Of a DNA stretch of 64,000 bases, positions 37,093 through 50,053 are shown in pieces. This DNA is from Sclerotinia nivalis (lineage: Eukaryota; Ascomycota; Leotiomycetes; Helotiales; Sclerotiniaceae). The position numbers and the translations under genes are program-made. The notes below the pieces were generated by a model that saw nothing but the letters and a program-made list of their open reading frames with translations, was not told the origin of the DNA and did not search any database. Positions within the stretch are counted from its first letter, which is position 1; every line of letters begins with the position of its first letter. Where the stretch lies: NCBI GenBank assembly GCA_029531795.1, contig JAPEIS010000018.1:372001-436000 (forward strand). The letters run 5' to 3'.

Positions 37093-40000
37093 GTATTAGT
37101 TGAGTTTTGGGACTATTTAACATTATGAATTCATAATGGAACCCAGTTTAATCTTAATCTCAATTTTTCCTCAATCCATATTGCTTCGATTAATCCAGTT
37201 CATTGGTTCAAAAATAAGTATGTCTCAACACAACATGAGATTCTTCAAGTTTTGACTTGAGTTGCATACAGAGTAAGTGAATGATGAAAAAGTTTGATAA
37301 CTTGATGAAATGATATTTGATGTCTGGCTTGTTTATTCATGGGTCCTTGCGAGACTTTCTTGATACCGACCGCTCATATATCATATAAAGGGAAGGATAT
37401 CTCAGGGCTGCTGCCTCCCTCTGAACTCAAAAAGATCAAGAATTAATATCCGTTGTCAGATTTACCCATCCTGTTAAGATGACCCCTATTAGATTATTAT
37501 TCACAATAAAATAGCTGTATGAAAGCTCTTAATTTCTTTTTTTGCAGCGGAGAAATTTAAACGAATTTTCGCTTGAAGCCGGTAGGAATTCGAAATATCT
37601 CACGCCCTAGAATAGTTGGACCAAGTTGCGAGGTACTCTCATCAATCTTTCCAGCATGGCAGTTAGATATAATATAGTCTTCCCAAAATATTTTTAGATA
37701 AGGTTTGGATTTGTTCGAGTTATACTACAAACAACGAGCTATACAATAAACCTCGCCCAAAAAATGAATTAAATAGCACGCTCTTGCTCCGACTCTTTCG
37801 AACTTGCCTGGTCAATACCAATTGTGTCGATTCAGAGAGGAGAGGTCTACTCCAAAAGCGAGTGCGTAATCAAAGTAAACCACTGTGACAATTTTCCATC
37901 ACAAAAAGTGCCTTGCCGTCACGTGCACAGTCAATCGATATCAAATCCTTTCCAGAATCTTATTTGGGGCTATGGATATATGCATATTCTGTACTATTAA
38001 AAAAATGTATTGCAGTCGCGTAGCATAGCCTGCTCCTATCACGAAGATATTACACTTACATATCATACAAAAAGAGCTAATTCACACTAACTGCAGGCGA
38101 TGCAGATGATACGGAAAGTATAAAAATCATCAGCCCATAAACCTAAATACACACACAAACAAATCGGGAATCTCCCACATAAACAAAAAAGTCGTCTAAT
38201 CAAAAGTGTGACCTTCCTTACAACACAGAAACTTGTTATTGGTTCTTGCTCTTGCTAGGGTAAGGGCTTATAAGATTACGTTGTGATGAAACCATCCGCT
38301 AGGTTTCTTTATAATAGCTAGCTACCTAGCTAGATATCCTCTAGCACCTTTTAGATAATCTCTCTCTTAAATGGTTTTCGGCTGAGCGGATGCTACAAAA
38401 GACACGACTAGCTAGTTGTGTCATGTCTACTTCTTCTGATATATACCCAGATATTAATATTCGATGTGTATGTAGTTTTGTTATATTATCGAGAAATCAT
38501 TTCATTTCATTTATGATTTATGATTATTTTTATTTTTATCTCGAGTTAAGATATTTTCAAAGCTTCGCATTTTGTCCGAGCTGGATCGTTCTTCCAATCT
38601 GAGATGAGGAGGATGTTTCTACTAGTATTGAAGTTGGTTTTTTTTCTTTCCTTTCCCTCTTTGTCTTTGCTCTCCCTCTCGCCCTTCTTTTCCTCCACCT
38701 CCACCTCCACCTCCACCTTCATCTTCACCTCCACCTTCATCTCCATCTTCACCCCATCTTCACTCTCAACTCCCAACATCATCATCCCATCAATCAATCA
38801 ATCCACCCTCTCACAACTTCCAACCTACAAATACAAATAATCCTCCTCATTATCATTAATAAAACCCCCATACCCTCCAGATGATTATAAAGTCCCGAGA
38901 TCTTCCCAGCTGACAACCCTCTTTCGCGATTCAGAAGCTATTGCCGGGTATCGAAAACTTAAGGTAAAGAGAGATATATAACATAAAACATATCTAAACC
39001 AAAGACCTGCGCTATACTCTATTTTGAAATTAGGAGCATCGTTTCCGGAAGTTCCGCTCGCATGAAAAAATCCGCGAATTGGAGTGTATGAAAGAGGCGC
39101 CATGAAAGTATCAAGCAGGATTGCCTAGGCCCTATAGCTAAATTCAAATAAGCAAATTGTAATACAGGTTTCTGGGATACTTTACCAATAACTAGTATAT
39201 ATTTTTCGAGATCTTGAGAGTTTCTCCTTACAAGAAGATGATAACTAAAGACATGTACTTCGGCTAAGATTTTTAGGATTTGAGCAAAACGGGTGGATTG
39301 AAACCAAAGTAATCTTATATTCATAAATAATAAAACAGCACCTCCGAATTCAATCAAATATCCTAAAATATTTGTTCAAACAAAAACGATGTTTTGTAAT
39401 TCAGATTCATCTTCCAGCTACATCTATCCTTCTATAACCTCGTGGATATACAAACAAATAACAACAAACGATCAATCATCGCCTCGAGATTGTAAAACTG
39501 CTGGTACATATAGTTCTTTATTTATCTCCTTATATATTAATAAAAAATTAATCCTATATAACCCCTGTCGAGGAAAATAAAGAACACTTGTCAAGCTCGA
39601 GATAGGTAATCTTCCAAAGAATCCGTTATAATTGGAATTCAGGGTAATTTTACTTGCTGTAAATAGGATCCAGGATAGATACAATTTTACTAGAAGCTAT
39701 TTTGATACTAATATTGTGAAAGAGGTAGGTCGAGATACGTACGTCCCGATTGCACACTACAAAGGGGAATAGAACTGATTAGATTATATTGTAGAGGCTT
39801 CAAATAATATAATTAATAGAATTAATAGTGGATTTGGATTATATGCAATAAATATACAAAAAGATTAATAGAAAACGATTAATTCTTTAAAAAGGAAAAG
39901 AGTGAAGCCCTCTCTTTATATCTAATTACAAAGGATTATATGGTTTATTGATTATGAATTAGCTACATATTTGACTTTAATAACCCAGCTTTCTCACAAT

Positions 40001-41051
40001 ATATACACCGGCACTATCACTAAGTTATTGAGATGCTAATCAGCAAGGCTTTAATGTGTATTAGGAATTGAAGGTTCAATGGTGAGGATATCCATCCCCG
40101 TCTTAAAGCTGGAATTTTGTTACTAGCAAATCCTTATACTGATTATATCGATGGCTTTGATTTTGTCACTTGGGAGTGCGAGCGGTGGTTTATTGTATAA
40201 GATATCTAGATAGTCAGGATGAATTAGTGCTCAGTGGTTGAGGTGAAATTGAAGGATAAGAATTCAATGTAAGTAAGATCTTACAAGAAAGACAATGCTA
40301 GATAGAGAATATGAGTATGAGGTGAGATGAGATAGCAATTTGTTACAAAATCTATGATTTCCGCTACAAAAAAGACGTTGCTCATGATCTAAGAAATGGC
40401 GCTAGGATACTTATAAAACACGGCTATGTAATTTACTAAGAGTTTGCTTGGTAACTTGGTTTAGTGAGAGTTCAATACTCAACTGCTAGTCCACTAGACT
40501 GTTACTTTGCTGAACTGATTATCTTAGACTTGGGTTATTGCGAGATACACTGACAACTAAGCCCAAGTGCTAAACACGCATAAATATTTGGCCACTGATA
40601 CGGGATGCAATACGTGTCAACCAAACAGAATCCAAACACGATGAAAATCCCATGAAAGTCACTAAACAGCAGTCCTCACTACTGCATCAAAATTATACAT
40701 GCTCCCCTCACAAACTCAACGCAGTTCAAACGAAAGTACAAGACAAGATTCAATCACACGATATCAAAATTTCCATTTCCATAATTCCTAAACTCCAATC
40801 CCTATCCCTATGTACATTATTAATTCCTGTCTTCCCCTTGCAAACTGACATACAACCACCAACATACAACCAGCCAGAAACAACCACCATGAAAAAAACT
40901 GAAAAAATGTGTACAAGTAAATAAACTGGTATTTTTACCAGTAACGATCTATTCAAGAGTGACGCGCTGTAGTTGGATGATCCTCATCTCATGATGGAGC
41001 ATTGAATGAATAGGACGAGCAAGACAAATAAGTTGATCCAAGGAAGACGAA
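37093..41051. other. Long AT-rich gene-poor region
   Basis: About 4 kb with no recognised gene. AT content rises further at about 38250-40560. Contains CTAGCTAG-type short repeats at 38315-38345, a pyrimidine tract with CCTCCA triplet repeats at 38640-38760, and sequence at 39100-40560 dense in stop codons in all frames. The last may be an old repeat decayed by C-to-T changes, but I could not identify a transposon family. It ends at the 3' flank of the ornithine monooxygenase gene. Confidence 0.45.
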
Positions 41052-42750
<1,699 letters not shown>

Positions 42751-45484
42751 CTTTTTCCTTCCGATTGTGAGAAAGAGCGTGATGGATGGGATATAATTGT
42801 AACGTGATCAAAACTACTGATCAAGTGATATCTATGTGTATATCGGCTTCCCAAAATCGCGGAGTAATATGGAGATGATTTTTCAGAATGACTCCACGAC
42901 TCGTATCGTCAAAAACCCAGCAATGAAAGAATAATTTCTTTAAAAAAAAAAAAATTTCTACCCAGATGCCAAATACCGTACTTTCCAAGAGATACAAAGG
43001 TACGTCTCTCACCAAAAAAGTGCTTTGCAATCCGAAAATTCTGATTGGAACCTTATTGTCCTTTAGAGCTTCGTGCGACTTGTATTGTACACAGGTGTGA
43101 ACTTTCCGTGCGCCAAGGTTCCTGGTGTGCAGATCGGTACAAATCTATAAGTATTGGAATGTACCACTGGTTTTGGTGGTGACTGCGTCGAAGTGGTGGG
43201 TTTGGTGAAGAAGTATTGTAGTTTGGAATATTCAATTGGGTCAGTTGACGAATTGAACTCAATTGGTACAAATGTGCAGCAGCCCAAGATAAGTCGGTAG
43301 GATATTTGGATAATGAAATGACCAAGGTTGAGGATATTCAGATAGTGAGGGGTGGGTTTCTGGAATATCTAAATGGATAAATGTCGGATATGAGATAATC
43401 GAACAGAAAGTGATGTCGTCAATGATGTCGAGTAATACAAAGGCAAGTGTGAATAAAGCCTAATTGAAAAAGGTAGGTGACGCAACTGCAAAAAAAGTGC
43501 TGATGCTGTGAAGTAAAAGGATATAGATATATGTATGTCCTATCAATAAAAAAATGGTGAATATGGTTCCTGAAATATTGTGTAATAGAATCTCGAATCA
43601 AAGATTCATTTACCTTAGCAAGAACATGGGGGACCATCGACATCAAACATTACTACCCTAGAACATGTACGCCAAGAATTTTTAATATCATCGCTTGGTA
43701 CAATGGCAAGTTAGCATATGTACCTTTGATTCCAGAATGGACCTTTTCAGACTTTTTATGGGTCGGTAAAAGATAATTCATGGATGATGAGAATGATGTT
43801 GTAGGGATCGTGGGCAGGAATGGTGAATGAGGATACGAAAGGTAAACTCGGTGTAACCTATGAGGGAGGATGAATGGACTGAGCAGCCGATGTATGGGAT
43901 GATTCATCGTCTGATTTCCCAGATACTGTGCGTCGGGGATGTTTCCCTTTTCCAATATTGCATTTTAGATGCTCTCTGTATCCTAACATTGGGAATTAGT
44001 TGTGTAGATAGAGCTAGAGCTTTCGGAGAGCTGTCTAATTAATAACTGCTTAGGGTTTCCAAAAAATCACCATTCGTACCGGTCAATATCCACCCCAAAA
44101 AGGTGTCACCTCCCCATGACTATCGTTACCTTTTCCCATCATATGAGAAGGTCGTAGAAGCATGTGAACGCAGCTGCACAACTGCAGGGTGTTCATACAA
44201 TTGGAGATGGAGAGCTTTCAGTGAACAAGTTTTCTAATTTCTCCACTTATTAGTTGCCAAGAGAAATTATCTGATCTGATCCGTCCCGAAAATTTGTGAA
44301 GGCATGACGGATAAATGCGGGAGCAAGGGAGTGTGAATTTCGAAAAGCGCGAATATTTCAAACATTGAAACTTTTAAAATCAATCTTTCTCCACCCCCGA
44401 CATCGGTCCACAGCGTTTCGTTACCCAACTCACTTCCGTCAAGTTTCGTACTCGTTATCAGATCAATTGGATTCTCCACTTCTTTCAATCTAAATGGTCA
44501 ACCCCTCAAAGCTAGTGATGAAAATTTTTTATCAGATGGAAAAGATAATCATAATCCTTGTTAATATCTTCTTTGTGAAATTGTGCCTGCCACGAGTAGA
44601 TTGTGTTAGTCTGCTATGGTCACAAGTGCAGATCTCCTAGATTCAAATAGGCATGTCTAAAGCGACGGAAACTTCGCTTGCTTTGAATAACTAAGATTTT
44701 CCCATCTATGAACTAGATGTGGATATAAGTAGGAAGACTTCTGTTGTCCTAGATTTCGTAATGTGGGATGATGCAGGTTGGGCTCGACATGGGATTCGTA
44801 ACTTCAAATGGGTGGCCGTAATGTAGTGGAGTCACCACGTAAAGAAAACTTATATATTTACTTGGTACTGGAAAACCAAATTGCAAACAGAAATGGGCAA
44901 CCTGAAAAGTGGATAAGAGCCGTGCATTATTTTATTCATGCTTGACACCAAGTCCCGATCTAAGGAGGTATTAGCAGCGGTGTAATCATTCATCGGGATA
45001 ATTTTGAGATCTCCAATCGTTGCATTATAATGTGACTTGTGTTGGGTGGCTCAAGCTGGATAAAACTTGTCACGATGGAACTCCTTGCTATACTTCCAAA
45101 CGCCCTGATGATGTAAAATCCCATATTGAATCGATTATTGAAGCTCTAAAGGAGGTATTGCCGCCATACGATCCAAGAACATTGGTTCGCGATTCGGTAG
45201 GATATAATTAAATCTGCCTGATCCAGAGGAAAAAGAATTAGAAACCGCTCATGAAAGTGTGGCCTATAAACCCAGATGTATCGCTATTCCAAGGGTCGCA
45301 TCATCTTCTTATCTCCAAGCCGTTGAGGGTTGCACAAAGGTCATCAGCCGTCCGTGGATTCATGCTGTCCTCGGTAACACCGTGCAATAATCCAGCTATC
45401 TCCATGGTAATGGAATCGTAGAATTGTACAATCGAATAGAAAAGTCGCAATTTGTGTCATCCCTCAACATAATACGGGCATAAA
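42751..45484. other. Upstream region of sidA, no intact gene
   Basis: No intact gene recognised. It holds the SreA-type motif cluster (44267-44537) and an A-rich run at 42944-42953. Short frames (for example 45020-45211, plus, 63 codons) show no recognisable domain and could be gene remnants. Confidence 0.5.
44267..44537 (-). promoter_or_regulatory. Cluster of three iron-responsive GATA (SreA-type) motifs
   Basis: On the minus strand ATCWGATAA occurs exactly at 44275..44267 (ATCAGATAA), 44463..44455 (ATCTGATAA) and 44537..44529 (ATCTGATAA). This nonamer is the reported consensus for fungal iron-repressed siderophore genes bound by SreA-type GATA factors. The orientation matches sidA, whose start is 1.5-1.8 kb downstream on the same strand. 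Function is inferred; motif matches are direct. Confidence 0.6.
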
Positions 45485-46960
45485 ACTCACACGAAACCAA
45501 ACCCTGGGCTCTAATCACATCCTCATAAATACTACCACCATTCATGAATTAGTCATGTCTCCATTCCTCCATGATTTCACCACAATCGAAAACTAAAATG
45601 CCATCCGAGTTCTGGAAGCTGGTAAGACAATGTGCAACAATGTGCAGTAGTCCTAATCGTGGTCCGTTTATGAGAGACAGTTTTGATGGCTTCTTGGTTC
45701 TGAGCTTCGGAGTACGAGCATATTGCACACGTCAGGTTTTGATTGCTTGATTCTCGGAGTTGGCTTTTCTACCAAGAGCTGGGATAGATCCATCAAAACA
45801 AAACCTCTGGTCGCAAAATGTATGCTCGAGTTATCACAACTCGTTTCTTTTGCCCTCCGAAAAGTTGAGAACCAATTTACACCACATTGTCTAAAGATTA
45901 GCACGTTTCTGATCTGCAAACAAGATTGTACACAAGTCTCATAACCATCGTGCAATCCGTTAACAAAATCATGAATCCCGACAGATTTGCAAGCAGCTAT
46001 GACTTCCTCCATTATCGCCCTGTGACCTGGTCGAGCCTCTAACCAACATTGAACGTTACGCTACTCAAAAATAAGTCGGGATCCTGCGATACGAGACTGA
46101 GTCGAGCTCGATGTCGGGACACAGGAGCTTTCTTGAGATTTATCCCATCGAGGAGAATAGCTCCAGATATTGAGTCGTAAAATCGTTCTATCAATGAGAT
46201 TGTTGAAGTTCTATCAGCTCCTAATTTTTCCAACGAAGCCACTATTCCCCCAACTTTCACAGAAAAGTTTAGAGTGGTGAATATTGGTGTGTCGGCGCGA
46301 GATTTGCAGCCGGGACCGAAATCTGGAACCTGATTCTACCCATAGGGACGGCCGATTCGTTAGTAGAAGTTCTACCTGGAGAAGTTGCCGCGGGGCCGCA
46401 ATCATTGGTAAAGTCAATGGTTGGTTTATCCTCATGCAATTTAAAGGCCCGAGATGCAGCGCCCTTTTGCCCTGCAATTATCTGGCTCCAGGCTGAAAAA
46501 TTGCTCTGCCGCCTGAGCCGAGAACAAAATGGCATGAAGAGCAGTAGAACACTGACGAGCAGAATGATATCCTTTCTCACTTGCTCGGCTCCCTACCAAT
46601 AGGCAAGAGCATATTTGAAATACCTGGAAGTCGGTTAACAATGTGCTTCATCAAATGGGGCGAGTACTTACGTGATAGCTAGCGCAAAGGCAAGAAGTAT
46701 ATTGCCAAGCGCTGTGTTCTTAAAGTTCTGTTCTCGATGTTTGATAATTGTAGCTCAGAAACTTACTGAGAGTTTTCGTTCTATCCCCGCTACAGGTGTG
46801 GTACGAATTGCCGCACAAGCTTCGTGCAAATGTTGAAGCGTCAATATATACTGCTTGGTCCATCTTCTGTTTGGGCCAAGACATGTATTCTGAGGTTGTC
46901 GGCGAGTAGAATTACTGGAAATGTAGCGAAAAGAACAATGACAATTTTCCAAGCCAAAAT
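45485..46960 (-). pseudogene. Decayed ABC-B (MDR-type) transporter, C-terminal half
   Basis: Remnants of one half-transporter lie in order on the minus strand but in shifting frames. Membrane-domain pieces at about 46960-46500 include LQHLHEACAAIRTTPVAG, then ALHAILFSAQAAEQFFSL and GQKGAASRAFKL. A nucleotide-binding-domain start follows with a ruined Walker A, then TISLIERFYDSISGAILLDG and RLSLVSQDPDLF (46040-46260). Further on are HDFVNGLHDGYET, a signature motif LFGGQKKRVV at 45864-45835 in another frame, a Walker B region broken by TGA, KRTTI, and a family-like C-terminus (VFDCGEIMEEW, SIYEDVIRAQGLVS) ending near 45485. MDR-type ABC transporters are frequent neighbours of siderophore synthetases. 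Decay may extend to about 48520, where I could not match segments. Non-functional as written. Confidence 0.8.
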
Positions 46961-48705
46961 GCGCTCATTAACGTCCGTCACAGCTTTCTTCGTGCCAGTT
47001 ACCGTACCAAAAAGGAGGCGGGTAACGTGACTCCAAAAGGGTCTATATAACCACTCCGATTCAATCTAGTTTAGAATAAAATGCGCAACTTCAATTTAAT
47101 CATTTTGTATCCGTTTCCGTCGTGTTTACTGTGCCAAACTCATCACGTTAATTGGATTGGTGCGATGAGAATTTGTCAAACCATGGAAGGAATTACTGCA
47201 ATGACGAAAATCCAGTCAGCCGGGGTTTGGGATGAACCCTATTGTGAATACCACAACAAAGTAACTACATGATTCTATAAACAAGCTTACTTTTCAACAG
47301 TGCCGGCCGGAACTGTTTGAGCGTCCACGGTCAGACGGATGATATTCTGTGGGTAATTAGCCCGAGTCTTGTCACTCATCATTCGGTCTTACATCAGGGC
47401 ATCGAGTCTTATAAGACGTCTGAACAAGTCTCATGGCTCCATGGACCATCTGTATTTGCGAGGCTCGCGATATTGTAGCACCGAACCTACCCCAGCAAAA
47501 TGTCGAGCCCTTTGTTACCATAAAATTCGTACAAGCTGCATGATTAGCATTTGTCCGGAGACCTTTGCGAGATATAACCCATAATCAACAATACCAATTG
47601 ATAAACCAGGGCCTCAACTTCTTCCTCAGAGGGCGGAAAAACATCAATGACGCGAGCAAATATGATACTGATTGCAGGAAGGGCTATTCAACTGTTGTAT
47701 TTGGTAAGAATTACATCGATCAGACAGTAAAGATGCCACGAGATGAGATGAAGCGAAACTGGAACTCCTTCAACGACCGAAAGAGTGCGATATAAGAGAA
47801 TTCACATCATGTTGGAATGAGTGAGTGCCTCAATCGTGTGACGGAATTGGTAGTCTCTCCTTTTATATTCTGAGACAATGTCTCCATATTTGAGGACGGT
47901 GTTTGCAGGTTATCATCTCAAATCAGAGCGAGCGCGACTATGCGGTGGCCGAAGTCTGGAAACGGCAAACTATGCTAAATTTCCATGGGTTGAAGCTGTC
48001 CTTGTTTCCTTTAAATACGCCGTGGATATTGTCGCATAAAGGTCATCTCCTACTCTCTGTACCGAGATACTGAAGTTTGATAAAAAACAGTATCATAAAA
48101 GAATGAATTGAGGCAAACATGAATGATGCCGACTGAGTGGCAGAAGAGTACCTTAGGTACCACCATAGTACGAAGATGGCTGATGAATTAAAAGAACTAC
48201 CTTCAGACACTATAACAGTTGTGCAATAGTAGAAGGATGAAAGTGCAGTATGGAGAAAGGTGACTGGCATCGGCATTGTAAATCTTAGCATTGTCATATA
48301 ACTTTGCTGGGGAAAAATTTATTCCTGAGGCGGCCAGTCCACAAGCCAGGTTGGGCACCAATATCTCTAGGCACTTAATGAAAATGACAGCAACTGCATA
48401 GACATGCTGGGAATAGCAAGTGCCACGACACGACACCAATATGGTGTAGAATCTCGGGGTCATCTTCGTGTCTATCAATGTTGATGAAGTACAAGACTGA
48501 TATTTTGATACAGTCAGTGACATTCAATTGATGCCAGGACGAGAATTGGTTGAAAATCCGAGTTCTACCTTATCCGAGGCATGCTCCAACTTTGGCTCCT
48601 TTCACGAAGGTTTCATCGGTGCGAAGTCCTCCGCTTCAGCAGCGAAGGGAATGTAACCAATCAAGGGAACGCCAGCACTGAGGAAGTCTTCCTCCATGAT
48701 TAAAG
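46961..48705. other. Region upstream of the ABC relic, possibly its decayed N-terminal half
   Basis: Fragmented frames on both strands. Those at 48043-48523 (minus) are hydrophobic enough to be remains of membrane helices, but I see no recognisable Walker, signature or transmembrane-domain motif. Nothing here is supported as a gene. Confidence 0.35.
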
Positions 48706-49152
48706 ATGACTCTTGGGATAGTAGCGGCCAATTGTGATATTTGTCAGGTAAGATCTGCAACCGTACTCCGAAGGTCGGTTGCGCGGATCAGATTAGATGA
48801 AAATTTTCATCTGATAAGATCAAAAGCATCAGCATTTAGCAAGCATCAGTCCCCTCACCTATTTTATCCTTGTTGCAGTAAGTATGACTGGCCGCCGCTG
48901 ACATGGGTCACTGCATTATTAGCTGAGAAAAACTTGAAATCTTGCATTGGTAAAGTGGGCGATGCATTGCAGTATCTCCGTAGTGGAATAATACCCTTGT
49001 TGGGTTGGTTTCTACCTCTCTCTGCCCTTTTGCCTTCTCTTTTCCATTCTAGGCGATCGGCACTTCAACGGGAATCAAGTTTTGAGTTAAAAGAGATTGC
49101 GGAGGCTTCTGTTATGATGTCCAAGAGATCAAATCTGTTGTCGAATATGTAG
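48706..49152 (+). CDS. Doubtful 148-aa ORF upstream of the NRPS
   Basis: An uninterrupted 148-codon frame with an amphipathic N-terminal half and a hydrophobic stretch GIIPLLGWFLPLSALLPSLF that could be one membrane segment. I do not recognise it. It overlaps the ATCTGATAA motif at 48809. It may be a remnant of a lost cluster gene or a chance frame. Confidence 0.2.
   Translation: MTLGIVAANCDICQVRSATVLRRSVARIRLDENFHLIRSKASAFSKHQSPHLFYPCCSKYDWPPLTWVTALLAEKNLKSCIGKVGDALQYLRSGIIPLLGWFLPLSALLPSLFHSRRSALQRESSFELKEIAEASVMMSKRSNLLSNM
48809..48817 (+). promoter_or_regulatory. Iron-responsive GATA (SreA-type) motif upstream of the NRPS
   Basis: Exact ATCTGATAA on the plus strand, 1.24 kb upstream of the NRPS start and in the same orientation as that gene. 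Matches the ATCWGATAA consensus; function inferred. Confidence 0.5.
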
Positions 49153-50053
49153 TTCTTGTGGTTATAGTAAAGTCCCTAATGCTCACTTTGGAGAATTGTT
49201 GTTTGTGTTCCTCAAGTGAATGACAGCTTGGGATGTCATGACTAAGCAAGAGAGCCACGCTAACTTGAATATGATTTATCACTTGATTCCATTCAAGTAC
49301 TTGACAGAGAAACTACAAGTATTTTGTATGTAACATATAGCCATTAGTAGTATGAAAGTACTAATAAGTTTATAATGATTTATTAACATTTTGCTCGGAA
49401 AGCAGATATGAGTGTGCGATATAATTCTCTTACGAAGCACGTGATTCACACGTTGAAACCCAAAGCCGATAAAAAGCTTCTTTCGCCAATGGCAAATCTA
49501 TCCGCTCCGCCAAGCAATACACGGAAACCGTTTTTTCGAATCATGTGTTCGGAAAACAGGGCAGAAAGGATCTCCGACCAGAGAAACTATCGATTTTTCC
49601 TAATTCCTCTAACAATGCAACGCTTGATGGCGCGTACGTCGCGTCACCTTACCTATCTACCTGCCAGGTACTTTCATATACCACCCGTTTTGTTCCTATC
49701 ACCTCTGAGCATTCACACATGGAATACAAATATATCCACTTTTAGCTTTATCTCCGTTGATCGTGACACAGGGAACCACCAGTCTATTCAATCAACCAAT
49801 CCTTCCTTCTCTAAAGGTCATCATTCACATCTCTTGCTCTATGACTAATTCAATGTTAGCACTAATCAGTTTGAATAACACGAACTTGTAGCTTAATCAC
49901 CAACGATACAACCGCCCCCCGTACCGTTGTGCATGAAAAAATACAAATACGCAGCAGTGACCTTCGAACAATCTCCTGCAACGACAGGACATACATACGA
50001 CCATATGCATTTACGGTGATCCATATTATGAGGATTGATCTGCATGATCCATC
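49153..50053. other. Proximal promoter region of the NRPS
   Basis: No gene supported; the frame at 49408-49848 is without motifs. A CACGTG lies at 49438-49443, with no specific reason to tie it to the NRPS. Confidence 0.45.

Noticed and set aside
36820..37128. Met-Thr and Ser-Leu repeat proteins on opposite strands
   Set aside because: Pure translation of the ACAATG hexamer array.
49438..49443. CACGTG upstream of the NRPS as a phosphate-type site
   Set aside because: A single hexamer is expected by chance at this scale and there is no family-based reason to expect it at a siderophore gene.
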